A stretch of DNA of 35,848 nt from Aeromonas sanarellii (GTDB lineage: Bacteria > Pseudomonadota > Gammaproteobacteria > Enterobacterales > Aeromonadaceae), in contig NZ_CDBN01000014.1 in NCBI RefSeq assembly GCF_000820085.1, positions 1-35,848 on the forward strand, read 5' to 3'. Position 1 is the stretch's first letter; each line of letters starts with the position of its first letter. The position numbers were made by a program, and so were the translations under genes. The notes beneath the pieces are model-generated. The model did no database searches. It was given only the letters and a program-made list of their open reading frames with translations, and had not been told where the DNA came from. Below are positions 1 through 8,472 of the stretch, one piece after another.

Positions 1-32
1 TGAATACCATCTCCATACAAACAAGGAAATAG

Positions 33-59
33 AAAAGGGAGCCTGTCAGGCTCCCTTTT
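33..59 (-). terminator. Terminator at the end of the trp operon
   Basis: A perfect 12-bp stem (AAAAGGGAGCCT at 33-44, AGGCTCCCTTTT at 48-59) with a 3-nt loop lies just past the trpA stop on the minus strand. The A/T ends of the stem give a U-tract on either strand, so it may also stop transcription arriving from the left. It is a standard rho-independent structure for ending the operon. Confidence 0.85.
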
Positions 60-116
60 AAGTGGTTATGTAAACCGGCAGATCCGGGCTACAGACAGCC
101 GACCCCATACCCGACC

Positions 117-923
117 TTATCTATTGGTCGCGGCCTTCATCCCTTCCACAAACTCTTTCAGGCGCACCAGCATATGCTCCGGGTTCTGGTGGTGGGTCTC
201 GATGATCTTCACCACGGCGGAGCCGGAGATGGCACCGGCGGCGCCAGCGGCAATGGCTTCACGTACCTGGGCCGGTTCGCTGATGCCAAAGCCGAGCAGG
301 GCGGGGGGGGCGTTGAACTCGCGCAGGGTATTGATCAGCCCCTCCACCGGCATGCCGGCCTTGGTCTCGGCACCGGTCACGCCGGCGCGGCTCACCAGAT
401 AGGTGTAACCGGAGCCCAGCTCAGCCACTGCCTTGAGCGTCTCGGTGTCACCGTTGGGCGGGGCGATAAAGATGCTGTCGATGCCGAACTTGTCGGCGGC
501 CGCCTTGTAGGGCTCGCACATCTGCACCGGCACGTCGGCCACCAGCACGGAGTCCACCCCCGCCTGCTGGCACTTCTCGTAGAAGCCGTCGATGTGGCGC
601 ACATAGACCAGGTTCGCGTAGACCAGCAGGCCAATGGGCAGCTCCGGGTACTTGGCGCGGATGCGGCCAAGCAGGCCGAAGCAGTCGTCCGGGGTGGTGT
701 GGCTGGCAAAGGCACGCAGGGCGGCACCCTGAATGGTGGGGCCGTCCGCCACCGGATCGGAGAAGGGAATGCCGAGTTCGAGGGCATCGGCGCCCCCTTC
801 GACCAGGGCATCGACGATGGCGAGCGACAGCTCGGGGGTGGGGTCACCCAGCATCACGAAGGGCACGAAGGCGCCCTGATTGGCCTTGTCCAGACGGGAG
901 AAGAGTTGTGCGTAGCGGTTCAT
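117..923 (-). CDS. trpA: Tryptophan synthase alpha subunit TrpA
   Basis: This TIM-barrel subunit cleaves indole-3-glycerol phosphate to indole and glyceraldehyde 3-phosphate and channels indole to TrpB in the cytoplasmic alpha2beta2 complex. The 268 residues match the usual family length. The motif [15 protein letters not shown] places the two catalytic acids at Glu49 and Asp60, the same positions as in the E. coli enzyme. The C-terminal phosphate-binding region is present as GFGIS and GAISGSAVV. The ATG overlaps the trpB stop by four bases (ATGA), which implies translational coupling. It is the last gene of the trp operon. Confidence 0.97.
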   Translation of the reverse strand: MNRYAQLFSRLDKANQGAFVPFVMLGDPTPELSLAIVDALVEGGADALELGIPFSDPVADGPTIQGAALRAFASHTTPDDCFGLLGRIRAKYPELPIGLLVYANLVYVRHIDGFYEKCQQAGVDSVLVADVPVQMCEPYKAAADKFGIDSIFIAPPNGDTETLKAVAELGSGYTYLVSRAGVTGAETKAGMPVEGLINTLREFNAPPALLGFGISEPAQVREAIAAGAAGAISGSAVVKIIETHHQNPEHMLVRLKEFVEGMKAATNR

Positions 924-2113
924 GACAAGGTTCCTTCTTTTTCAAAGATGTCGGCAACGGTGAAGATGTCTTTGTCGCCACGGCCGGAGAGGTTGACGAT
1001 GAGTACCTGCTCTTTTTCCGGTTCGCTGCGGGCCATCTTGAGGGCGTGGGCCAGGGCGTGGGAGGATTCCAGCGCCGGTATGATGCCCTCGGATTTGGCC
1101 AGCTCCTGGAAGGCGTCCAGCGCCTCCTTGTCGGTCACCGAGGGGTACTCGGCGCGGCCGATGGCGGCCAGGTGGGCGTGCTGGGGGCCGACGGAGGGGA
1201 AGTCCAGCCCCGCCGAGACGGAGTAGGACTCCTGGATCTGGCCCTGGCTGTCCTGCATCAGGTAGGAGTGCATGCCGAAGAAGACCCCCTTGCTGCCGTG
1301 ACCGAGCGGCGCGCCGTGCTCGCCGCTCTCGATGCCGTGACCACCCGGCTCGACGCCGATGAGACGTACTTCAGGGTTGTCGATAAAGTCCGCAAACATG
1401 CCGATGGCGTTCGAGCCGCCGCCGACGCAGGCGATCACCGCATCCGGCAGGCGCTCTTCTTTTTCGAAGCACTGGGCCTTGGCCTCTTCCCCGATCATCT
1501 TCTGGAACTCCCGCACGATAGTGGGGAAGGGGTGGGGGCCGGCGGCAGTGCCGAGCAGGTAGTGGGCGGTTTCATAGTTGGCTGCCCAGTCGCGCAGCGC
1601 CTCGTTGCAGGCATCCTTCAGCGTGGCGGAGCCGGAGTGTACCGGGATCACGGTGGCCCCCATCAGCTTCATGCGAAACACGTTGGGCTTCTGGCGCTCG
1701 CAGTCCTTGGCCCCCATGTAGACCCGGCACTTGAGGCCGAGCAAGGCGCAGGCCAGCGCGGTAGCAACGCCATGCTGACCGGCGCCGGTCTCAGCGATGA
1801 TCTCGTGCTTGCCCATGCGCTTGGCGAGCAGGGCCTGGCCCAGCACCTGGTTGGTCTTGTGGGCGCCGCCGTGCAGCAGATCTTCACGCTTCAGATAGAG
1901 GCGGGTCTTGGTGCCCCTGGTCAGGTTGCGGGTGAGGGTCAAGGGCGTCGGGCGCCCGGCATACTCGGTGAGCAGGGACTGAAACTCGGCGACGAAGGCC
2001 GGATCATCCTTGGCATCGACGAAGGCCTTCTCCAGCTGGAGCAGGGCGGGGATGAGGATCTGGGGCACATACATGCCGCCAAATTCACCAAAAAACGGGT
2101 TGAGCAGGGTCAT
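920..2113 (-). CDS. trpB: Tryptophan synthase beta subunit TrpB
   Basis: This PLP-dependent subunit condenses indole with serine to give tryptophan. At 397 residues it has the full family length. The PLP lysine is Lys86 in the motif HGGAHKTNQ, and the phosphate-binding loop GGGSNAIG is present further on. The ATG is preceded by AAGGAAT at a normal spacing. A short gap of 65 bases separates it from trpCF, and its stop overlaps the trpA start, as expected for equimolar production of the two subunits. Confidence 0.98.
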   Translation of the reverse strand: MTLLNPFFGEFGGMYVPQILIPALLQLEKAFVDAKDDPAFVAEFQSLLTEYAGRPTPLTLTRNLTRGTKTRLYLKREDLLHGGAHKTNQVLGQALLAKRMGKHEIIAETGAGQHGVATALACALLGLKCRVYMGAKDCERQKPNVFRMKLMGATVIPVHSGSATLKDACNEALRDWAANYETAHYLLGTAAGPHPFPTIVREFQKMIGEEAKAQCFEKEERLPDAVIACVGGGSNAIGMFADFIDNPEVRLIGVEPGGHGIESGEHGAPLGHGSKGVFFGMHSYLMQDSQGQIQESYSVSAGLDFPSVGPQHAHLAAIGRAEYPSVTDKEALDAFQELAKSEGIIPALESSHALAHALKMARSEPEKEQVLIVNLSGRGDKDIFTVADIFEKEGTLS

Positions 2114-2178
2114 ACATTATTCCTTGTGCTTATGGGCAAACGCAGTTCATTAATTCGTTGAATGAGTCACGGGGGCGC

Positions 2179-3600
2179 TCACAGTTGGCGTAGGGCGGCG
2201 AAGGCGGCCGCCAGCTTGTGCGCATCCTTCTGGCCCGGGGCGCTCTCCACCCCGGAGTTGAAATCAAGGCCCAAACAGCCCACCCGGGCTGCCTCGAGGG
2301 CGTTGTCGGGGCTGAGCCCCCCCGCCAGCATCAGTCTGCTCTTGTCGAGCCCGGCCAGCAGGGCCCAGTCGAACGCCTGACCGGTGCCGCCGCTCTGGCT
2401 GCCGACTTTGGTATCGAGCAGCAGGCGATCCGCCGGGTAGTCGAGGGCAGGCAGCGGCTCGCCGCTTGTGACTCCGACGGCCTTCCAGATCTGGCAGCCC
2501 GCCGGCAGCAGGGGGCGCAGGGTCTCGATATAGGCGGCGTCTTCATCCCCGTGCAGTTGCACGGCGGCGAGCCCCAGCGCATCTACCGTCTTGGCGATGG
2601 TGGCGGGCTGGGCATTGCGAAATACCCCGACGTAAGAGAGCGGTGCACCCGCCATCACGGCGCGGGCGGCGGGAATGTCCACGTAGCGCGGGCTCTTCGC
2701 CACGAAGATGAGGCCGCCGAACACGGCCCCCGCCTGATGGGCGGCGGCGGCGTCCTCGGGACGGGTCAGGCCGCACACCTTGTTCTGGCCGAGCACGAGC
2801 TTGCGCACCGCGGCCTCCAGATCCGGCTCCGCCATCAGGGAGGAGCCCACCAGGAAGCCCTTGGCGTGGTGGCGCAGATCCGCCACCTGGGCGCGGTGGT
2901 TGATGCCTGATTCGCTGATCACCACCCGATCGCTCGGAATATCTTTGGCCAGCTGTTTGGTGCGGGTGAGATCGACGCTCAAATCCCGCAGATCCCGGTT
3001 GTTGATGCCAATCACCGGGGCGCCCAGGGCGATGGCGCGGGTCAGCTCCTCCTCGTTGCTCACCTCGGTGAGCACGCCCAGATCCAGCTCCTTGGCGACC
3101 GCAAACAGGGCCTTATACCCCTCGTCGGTGAGCACCGAGAGCATCAAGAGGATGGCGTCCGCCTGATAGTGGCGGGCCAGATAGACCTGATAGGGGTCAA
3201 TCATGAAGTCCTTGCAGAGCACCGGCTGCTGGACACGGCCCCGCACGCGCGGCAAAAAGGCGAAATCCCCCTGGAAGAACTTCTCGTCCGTCAGCACCGA
3301 GATGGCGGTGGCGTAGTGGCCGTAGATGTCGGCGATGGCCTCCGGGCTGAAGTCATTCCGGATCAAGCCCTTGGAGGGGGAGGCCTTCTTGCACTCCAGA
3401 ATAAAGCGGGTGGAGCCTTTGCGCAGATCCCCCTCGAAGTCCCGATCGCTCGGGGTGAGTGCCCCCTGGAAGTTCGCCAGGGGCTGGCTCTCCTTGCGGG
3501 CGGCGACCCATGCCTGCTTGGCCGCCACGATTTTGCCGAGAATGGTCTGGCTGATGGAGGCCATGTTCAGAAAGGCGTGGGGAGCAATGACGTCTGACAT
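2179..3600 (-). CDS. trpCF: Fused indole-glycerol-phosphate synthase / phosphoribosylanthranilate isomerase TrpCF
   Basis: This bifunctional enzyme runs two successive steps of tryptophan synthesis. The N-terminal TrpC barrel shows FILECKKASPSKG, LCKDFMIDPYQ and the INNRDLRD motif. The C-terminal TrpF barrel starts near KVCGLT and shows VQLHGDE and LAGGLSPDN. The fusion is the enterobacterial/Vibrio-type arrangement. The start is uncertain. The frame is open back to 3690, where ATGATG follows AGGAGG and abuts the trpD stop. The ATG at 3600 has AAGGA at good spacing, and the ATG at 3564 best matches the N-terminus of the E. coli protein but has no visible ribosome site. I chose 3600 (473 residues). 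Confidence 0.95.
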   Translation of the reverse strand: MSDVIAPHAFLNMASISQTILGKIVAAKQAWVAARKESQPLANFQGALTPSDRDFEGDLRKGSTRFILECKKASPSKGLIRNDFSPEAIADIYGHYATAISVLTDEKFFQGDFAFLPRVRGRVQQPVLCKDFMIDPYQVYLARHYQADAILLMLSVLTDEGYKALFAVAKELDLGVLTEVSNEEELTRAIALGAPVIGINNRDLRDLSVDLTRTKQLAKDIPSDRVVISESGINHRAQVADLRHHAKGFLVGSSLMAEPDLEAAVRKLVLGQNKVCGLTRPEDAAAAHQAGAVFGGLIFVAKSPRYVDIPAARAVMAGAPLSYVGVFRNAQPATIAKTVDALGLAAVQLHGDEDAAYIETLRPLLPAGCQIWKAVGVTSGEPLPALDYPADRLLLDTKVGSQSGGTGQAFDWALLAGLDKSRLMLAGGLSPDNALEAARVGCLGLDFNSGVESAPGQKDAHKLAAAFAALRQL

Positions 3601-3686
3601 CTCGTTATCCTTGCGAAGCTGGCTGTTGCCCGTCGGGCGTTCTGCGTGAGCGCCTTGTGGGCGACTCTCCTGGGTGGTGGCTGACA

Positions 3687-4700
3687 TCATGCCTCCTGAT
3701 GGCTCAGGGTGGCGAGCCGGGCGGCAAGTTCCGCCGCCTGGCCGCTCGCCAGTACCGCCAGCACCCGGGCGGCCGCCTGTTTGAAGTCCGGGGCCTTGCC
3801 CGCCATCACCAGCAGCGGTGCCACGTTGGCGGCGATGGCGGCGTTGTGAGCCGGGCTGCCGCGTCCTTCCAGGATGGCGGCGGTGATGGTGCGGTTCTCC
3901 TCGGGCTCACCGCCCTGGATGGCGCTGACCGGGTAGGTCTCGAGGCCAAAGTCCGCCGGGGTGAGCAAGTACTCGCGAATTTCGCCGTCGCGGATCTCCG
4001 CCACCTGGGTCGGGCCGTGAATGGCCACTTCATCGAGCCCGGCGCCGTGTACCACCATACCGGTTTTCAGACCGAGCGCCAGCAGGGTTTCGGCGATGGG
4101 GCGCACCAGCTCGGGGGCATAGACCCCCATCAGCTGGAAGCTGGGGCGGGCGGGGTTGATAAGCGGCCCCAGCACGTTGAACAGGGTGCGGGTCTTGAGG
4201 GCCTGGCGCACCGGCATGGCGTGGCGCACCCCGGCGTGGTACTGGGGAGCGAACAGGAAGCAGACCCCGAGCTCGTCCAGGCAGTGGCGCGCCTGGGCCG
4301 GGCTCATGTCGAGCTTGATCCCCATCTTGTCCAGCAGATCGCTCGACCCCGACTTGCTCGAGACGGAGCGGTTGCCGTGCTTGGCCACTTTCAGGCCGCA
4401 GGCGGCGGCCACCAGGGCCGAGGTGGTGGAGACGTTGATGGTGTTGAGGCCGTCCCCCCCGGTGCCGACGATGTCGCAGAAGGCATAGTCCGGGCGCGGG
4501 AAGGGGCGGGCCTCGGCCAGCAGCGCCTCGGCGGCGCCGGCGATCTCCTCCGGGGTCTCCCCCTTGATCTTGAGGGCGGTCAGAAGGCTCGCCAGCACTA
4601 TGGGATCCACTTCACCACGGACCACCTGACCGAAGGCGTCGCGGGCGGCGTCGCGGGTGAGAGACTGACCCTGATAGAGGGTGTTGAGATGTTGATGCAT
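3687..4700 (-). CDS. trpD: Anthranilate phosphoribosyltransferase TrpD
   Basis: TrpD transfers the phosphoribosyl group of PRPP to anthranilate. The PRPP-binding motif [15 protein letters not shown] and the anthranilate/PRPP region [17 protein letters not shown] are intact over 337 residues, the usual length of the monofunctional enzyme. Unlike in E. coli, trpG is not fused to it. It starts 10 bases after the trpG stop. Its stop falls within an AGGAGGCATGATG string, so ribosomes could re-initiate into the upstream part of the trpCF frame. Confidence 0.97.
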   Translation of the reverse strand: MHQHLNTLYQGQSLTRDAARDAFGQVVRGEVDPIVLASLLTALKIKGETPEEIAGAAEALLAEARPFPRPDYAFCDIVGTGGDGLNTINVSTTSALVAAACGLKVAKHGNRSVSSKSGSSDLLDKMGIKLDMSPAQARHCLDELGVCFLFAPQYHAGVRHAMPVRQALKTRTLFNVLGPLINPARPSFQLMGVYAPELVRPIAETLLALGLKTGMVVHGAGLDEVAIHGPTQVAEIRDGEIREYLLTPADFGLETYPVSAIQGGEPEENRTITAAILEGRGSPAHNAAIAANVAPLLVMAGKAPDFKQAAARVLAVLASGQAAELAARLATLSHQEA

Positions 4701-4710
4701 GGTCTCTTCC

Positions 4711-5310
4711 TTACCGCACGTGGCTTTCTGGACGGGTGATGTGGGCGAGGGCCTGGGTGAGCAGGCGGGCCCCTTCGCTGGTCATGATGGATTCCGGGTG
4801 GAACTGGAAGCCCAGCACCCGCTCGTCACGCTGCTCGATGGCCATGGGCATGCCCTGATAGTGGGCAATCACCTGCAACTCTTCCGGCACATAGGTGGCC
4901 ACCAGGGAGTGGTAGCGGGCCACCGGCAAGGGGCTCGGCAGCCCCGCGAAGGCGCCGTGGCCATTGTGCTCGATGAGGGAGCGCTTGCCGTGGACGATTT
5001 CCCCCGCCGCCCCGACAGTGCCGCCGTAGGCTTCGCACAGGGCCTGATGACCGAGGCAGATGCCGAGGATGGGCACCCGGCCCCGGGCCAGCTTGATCAG
5101 ATCAATCAGACAACCCGCCTCGTGGGGGGCGCCCGGCCCCGGGGAGAGCACCAGCACGGCGTCCCCCTCGCAGGCGTCGATCTCCTGCATGATGCGGCTG
5201 GCCGGCAGGCTGTTGCGGTAGATGCGCACCGGGTAGCCCAGGGTGCGGAACTGGTCGACGAGGTTGTAGGTAAAGGAGTCGAAGTTGTCGAGCAGGAAGA
5301 TGTTAGTCAT
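4711..5310 (-). CDS. trpG: Anthranilate synthase glutamine amidotransferase subunit TrpG
   Basis: This class I glutamine amidotransferase supplies ammonia to TrpE. The catalytic cysteine lies in [11 protein letters not shown] and the His/Glu pair in FHPES, and the N-terminus [15 protein letters not shown] is typical. The 199 residues match free-standing TrpG proteins. A strong ribosome site (AAGGAG) lies 7-8 bases before the ATG. That site is not in trpE: it belongs to a duplicated stretch between trpE and trpG that forms its own 31-codon ORF, described separately. Confidence 0.97.
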   Translation of the reverse strand: MTNIFLLDNFDSFTYNLVDQFRTLGYPVRIYRNSLPASRIMQEIDACEGDAVLVLSPGPGAPHEAGCLIDLIKLARGRVPILGICLGHQALCEAYGGTVGAAGEIVHGKRSLIEHNGHGAFAGLPSPLPVARYHSLVATYVPEELQVIAHYQGMPMAIEQRDERVLGFQFHPESIMTSEGARLLTQALAHITRPESHVR

Positions 5311-5398
5311 GGGACTGCTCCTTCGAAGTGCGGAACTGATCGGCCTGGGTGCTGTAGGTAAACGAATCGAAGTTATCGAGCAGGAAGATGTTAGTCAT
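5303..5398 (-). CDS. Short coupled ORF echoing the start of TrpG
   Basis: A 31-codon ORF lies between trpE and trpG. Its first 15 residues are identical to TrpG ([15 protein letters not shown]), and DQFRT a few residues later is shared too. The first 23 bases are identical to trpG, and the three differences in the next codons are all synonymous (GAT/GAC, GAT/GAC, TCG/TCC). Its end, SKEQSHD, resembles the TrpE tail HKDVSHD. The ATG overlaps the trpE stop by eight bases (ATGACTAA), and its own stop overlaps the trpG start in exactly the same eight bases. It therefore looks like a duplicated trpE-trpG junction. Whether the peptide matters or only relays ribosomes cannot be told from sequence. 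Confidence 0.6.
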   Translation of the reverse strand: MTNIFLLDNFDSFTYSTQADQFRTSKEQSHD

Positions 5399-7025
5399 GG
5401 CTCACGTCCTTGTGTTGCTCCTGCTGGGCACTGAGGGCCTGCAGGGAGGTGCCATGGCTGGCAGCGATGGCGGCCAGCACGGCCGCCGCCTTGGCGCGGG
5501 TCTCGTCCGCCTCGGCCTGGGGTTTGGAGTCATAGACCACCCCGGCGCCGGCCTGGACGTGTGCCACGCCCTCTTTCACGAAGGCGGAGCGGATGACGAT
5601 GCAGGTGTCCATCTCCCCTGCGCCGTTCAGGTAACCCACGGCGCCGCCGTAGCTGCCGCGACGCTTGCCTTCCACCATGCGGATGAGCTCGCTGGCACGC
5701 AGCTTGGGAGCGCCGGTGAGGGTGCCCATGTTCATGCAGGCCTGATAGGCGTGCAGGGCGTCAAGGTCGGCGCGCAAGGTGCCCACTACCCGGGAGACCA
5801 GGTGCATGACGTGGCTGTAGCGATCCACCTTCAGCAGATCCTTGACGTAGCGGGTGCCGGGGGCGGAGATGCGGGCGATGTCGTTGCGGCCCAGATCCAC
5901 CAGCATCAGGTGCTCGGCCACCTCTTTCTCGTCCTGACGCAGCTCCAGCTCGATGCGACCGTCCAGATCCAGGTTGATGCTGCCGTCCGGGTTGAGGCCG
6001 CGGCGGCGGGTGCCCGCGATGGGGTACATCTCCACCTGGCGGCTGCCCGCGCAGAATTTTACCGCGCTCTCGGGGGAGGCGCCAAACAGGGTGAAGCCCT
6101 CGTCCTGCACGTAGAACATGTAGGGGCTGGGATTGGTCTGCTTGAGGCGGCGATAGGCGGCCACGGGGTCCGGGCAGGGGAGGGAGAAGCTGCGGGACGG
6201 CACTACCTGGAAGATGTCGCCACGGCGGATGAAGCCCTTGAGCTTCTCGACCTCGGCGCAGAACTGCTTGTCCCCCTTGTCGACGGCCAGGGCGCCGGTC
6301 AGCGGCGCCGTGCCCTGCGGCGCAGGCAGCGGCTGCTGACAGGCCTGTTTGAAGGACTCGAGGCGAGCGGTCAGGCGGGCGTAGCGCGCGTCCAGCTGCT
6401 CATCCTCTTCGCCGCCGAACAGGCAGGCCAGCAACTGGGTGCTCTGTTTGATGTGATCTATGGTGATCAGGGTCTCGGCCACATAGAAGCAGTAGTCGGG
6501 GCAGTCGTTGCTCCCCTCCGGCACCTCGGGCAGATCCTCGAAGGAGGCGATGAGGTCGTAGGCGAAGCTGCCCGCCATGAAGAGGGCCTCTTTGCCCTGC
6601 TGGCATTGCAGCTCCCGCTGCAATGTGCGCAGCACGTCCAGCACGCTGCTGCCCTTGAGGCGGCTGTCTTCGTCAAGCTCCCGATCGGACGCCGGGAAGT
6701 CGAGGTGCAGCTCGTCCGCCACCCGGATCTGGGTGATGACGGCGGGCAGGCGCTGCTCCAGCAGGCGCAGCAACTGCACCCCGTTGTCGCCGAGGGGGCG
6801 CACCTGCACGGTACGGCCGCGGCACTCGATGCGCAGGCAGGCGTCCACCAGCAGCAGGCTCTGGGTGCCGGCCTTGGAGTCGATCTCCACCGATTCCAGC
6901 AGCAGGTTGTTGGGTCTGTCCTGGCAGAGCCGGGTATAGAGTGCCAGGGGGTCTGTCACATAAGGGGCATTGAGCCTGATGGTATCGAATTCGCCCAGGG
7001 GCAAACGGGTCTTGTTGCCTGTCAT
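5391..7025 (-). CDS. trpE: Anthranilate synthase component I TrpE
   Basis: TrpE makes anthranilate from chorismate with ammonia supplied by TrpG, the committed step of the pathway. The 544 residues contain the chorismate-binding domain motifs PIAGTRRRG, EHLMLVDLGRNDIARI, SYGGAVGYLN and CIVIRSAF. The N-terminal LLLESVEIDSK motif, known to bind tryptophan for feedback inhibition, is present, so the enzyme is predicted to be feedback sensitive. The ATG has the ribosome site AGGGAAGG four bases upstream. It is the first structural gene of the operon and lies about 170 bases after the attenuator. Confidence 0.97.
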   Translation of the reverse strand: MTGNKTRLPLGEFDTIRLNAPYVTDPLALYTRLCQDRPNNLLLESVEIDSKAGTQSLLLVDACLRIECRGRTVQVRPLGDNGVQLLRLLEQRLPAVITQIRVADELHLDFPASDRELDEDSRLKGSSVLDVLRTLQRELQCQQGKEALFMAGSFAYDLIASFEDLPEVPEGSNDCPDYCFYVAETLITIDHIKQSTQLLACLFGGEEDEQLDARYARLTARLESFKQACQQPLPAPQGTAPLTGALAVDKGDKQFCAEVEKLKGFIRRGDIFQVVPSRSFSLPCPDPVAAYRRLKQTNPSPYMFYVQDEGFTLFGASPESAVKFCAGSRQVEMYPIAGTRRRGLNPDGSINLDLDGRIELELRQDEKEVAEHLMLVDLGRNDIARISAPGTRYVKDLLKVDRYSHVMHLVSRVVGTLRADLDALHAYQACMNMGTLTGAPKLRASELIRMVEGKRRGSYGGAVGYLNGAGEMDTCIVIRSAFVKEGVAHVQAGAGVVYDSKPQAEADETRAKAAAVLAAIAASHGTSLQALSAQQEQHKDVSHD

Positions 7026-7066
7026 AGTGCCTTCCCTTGCGTGTGCTGTGTGTTACCGATGTTCAT
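7022..7066 (-). CDS. Possible 14-codon ORF coupled to trpE
   Basis: An ATG at 7066 opens a 14-codon frame (MNIGNTQHTQGKAL) whose TGA overlaps the trpE ATG in ATGA. It lies in the long leader between attenuator and trpE, and its ribosome site (AAGG, about 11 bases upstream) is weak. It could feed ribosomes onto trpE or be accidental. The overlap geometry is the only positive evidence. Confidence 0.25.
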   Translation of the reverse strand: MNIGNTQHTQGKAL

Positions 7067-7196
7067 GACGTTGATTACCTTGATAAATGCCTTGAAAATT
7101 AACGGGTTCTGGAGAGATTGGCTCAAGGCCGCCATCGCCAGGTCAGGGTGCTTGTCTGAATTGTCGGTTTCATCACAGGTCCATTTGCCGGATAAT

Positions 7197-7228
7197 AAAA
7201 AAGCCCGCTGGGGTCAGCGGGCTTTTTC
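7197..7228 (-). terminator. trp operon attenuator
   Basis: A GC-rich stem (AAGCCCGCTG at 7201-7210, CAGCGGGCTT at 7215-7224, GGGT loop) flanked by A and T runs ends in a U-tract in the minus-strand transcript, downstream of the Trp-rich leader peptide. The leader segment TGCGGGCG (7277-7284) can pair with the 5' arm of this terminator through GCGGGC/GCCCGC. That gives the alternative antiterminator expected of classical ribosome-stalling attenuation. Confidence 0.9.
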
Positions 7229-7286
7229 TTTGGGTTCTTAACTTGCTGTCAATTTACAGGTACAGCAACGACCACACGCCCGCATG

Positions 7287-7334
7287 TCAGGGAGTGTGCC
7301 ACCACCAGATGGTCAGGATGGAAGTCGCTTGCAT
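7287..7334 (-). CDS. trpL: trp operon leader peptide TrpL
   Basis: A 15-residue ORF, MQATSILTIWWWHTP, carries three consecutive TGG codons. Shortage of charged tRNA-Trp would stall the ribosome there, free segment 2 (7277-7284) to pair with the attenuator's 5' arm, and let transcription proceed into trpE. The ribosome site AGGA lies eight bases before the ATG. The ORF sits between the probable promoter and the attenuator in the correct order. Confidence 0.93.
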   Translation of the reverse strand: MQATSILTIWWWHTP

Positions 7335-7375
7335 GATAGAGTCCTGTAAAAAGATGTTTGCAATGAAGTGCCTAC

Positions 7376-7404
7376 AGAAAACGATAAAGCCGCGGCCAAG
7401 TCAA
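7376..7404 (-). promoter_or_regulatory. Candidate trp operon promoter
   Basis: On the minus strand TTGACT (7404-7399) is followed at 17 bases by TTTTCT (7381-7376). The -35 fits well but the -10 is poor. The implied start near 7369 would give a leader of about 35 bases before trpL. No convincing TrpR operator palindrome was found here. The promoter would lie in the 126-base gap shared with the divergent rnm gene. Confidence 0.35.
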
Positions 7405-7460
7405 GTCGCTTTTTTGCCAGCCTTTTCCAGGCAGGTCCCGAACAAGAGCGAAACACGCCG

Positions 7461-8342
7461 ATGAGATTCGATCTTCATTGCCATACCACTGCCTCCGACG
7501 GGGTGCTGAGCCCCGCCGACCTGGTGCGCCGCGCCGCCGAGAAGGGGGTGGAGGTGTTAGCAGTCACTGACCACGATACCCTCGCCGGGCTTGACGAGGT
7601 GCGCCAGACCATAGCCGCCGAGCAACTGCCGCTGCGACTGGTGAGCGGGGTCGAGATCTCCACCGGGTGGGAGCATCACGAGATCCACATAGTGGCCCTC
7701 GGGGTGGATGAAAAAAATCCGCAGCTGGCCGCCTTCCTGGCCGGTCAGCGGGCCCGCCGCGAGGCGCGCGCCGAGGAGATAGGGCGCCGTCTGGAGAAGT
7801 GCCTCATCCCGGGCACCTATGAAGAGGCCAAGGCGCTTGCCGGTGACGCCGCCGTGACCCGGGCCCACTTCGCCCGGGTGCTGGTGGCGCGCGGGGTGGC
7901 CGACAACATGCAGAAGGTGTTCAAGAAGTACCTGAGCCGGGGCAACAAGGGCTATGTGCCCGCCGAGTGGCCCGAGATGGGGGAGGCCATCGCGGCCATT
8001 CACGGCGCAGGCGGGCTGGCCGTGCTGGCCCACCCGAGCCGCTACGATCTCACCGCCAAGTGGATCAAGCGGCTGCTGGTGGCCTTCAAGGCCGCAGGAG
8101 GCGACGCCATGGAGGTCTCCCTGCCCCAGCAGAGCCCCCAGGAGCGGGCGAACCTCGGTCAGTGGGCCAGGGAGCACGACCTCTATATCTCGGTGGGATC
8201 GGATTTTCATTTCCCCTCCAACTGGACCGAGCTCGGCCGCCACCTCTGGCTGCCCAAGGAGGGGATGCCGCTCTGGCTGGGCCACCCAGGGCACTTCGGG
8301 CTGACCCCGGAGGAGCATGCCGGCCTGCTGGCCAGCCGCTGA
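7461..8342 (+). CDS. rnm: PHP-domain 5'-3' exoribonuclease / 3',5'-nucleoside bisphosphatase (RNase AM, YciV/TrpH)
   Basis: The metal-binding motifs of the PHP family are all visible: the N-terminal HCHTTASDG, TDHDT, GVEISTG, AHPSRYD and GSDFHFPS. The E. coli homologue (yciV/trpH, now rnm) matures rRNA 5' ends and hydrolyses nucleoside 3',5'-bisphosphates. The ATG at 7461 puts DLHCHTT at the N-terminus as in homologues (293 residues). The frame is open further upstream, but that part is unlike the family. The gene diverges from the trp operon, a neighbour relation also seen in enterics. Confidence 0.92.
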   Translation: MRFDLHCHTTASDGVLSPADLVRRAAEKGVEVLAVTDHDTLAGLDEVRQTIAAEQLPLRLVSGVEISTGWEHHEIHIVALGVDEKNPQLAAFLAGQRARREARAEEIGRRLEKCLIPGTYEEAKALAGDAAVTRAHFARVLVARGVADNMQKVFKKYLSRGNKGYVPAEWPEMGEAIAAIHGAGGLAVLAHPSRYDLTAKWIKRLLVAFKAAGGDAMEVSLPQQSPQERANLGQWAREHDLYISVGSDFHFPSNWTELGRHLWLPKEGMPLWLGHPGHFGLTPEEHAGLLASR

Positions 8343-8472
8343 GGGCAATCCGGCGGGAGAGCACCTTTGATGCGGGCGAGTCTGCGTCAAACAGGTTAAG
8401 GTAGTGTCATGGGCCAAGGGGCCCTTGATCATGAAGCGGGCAACGAGCGTGCCCCTATCGCGAGAAGAGCAT

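Noticed and set aside
1..23. Similarity between the window's first 23 bases and 30485-30508 (both like TGAATAC-AT-CC-ATACAAACA).
   Set aside because: About 20 of 23 positions match with one gap. In a window this size a match of that quality is expected about once by chance, and the flanks do not match.
5388..7241. A 617-codon plus-strand frame opposite trpE, and similar long antisense frames opposite acrB, trpB and the kinase gene.
   Set aside because: They are by-products of GC-rich codon use in the real genes. Their translations are rich in Gly, His, Gln and Ala and show no domain.
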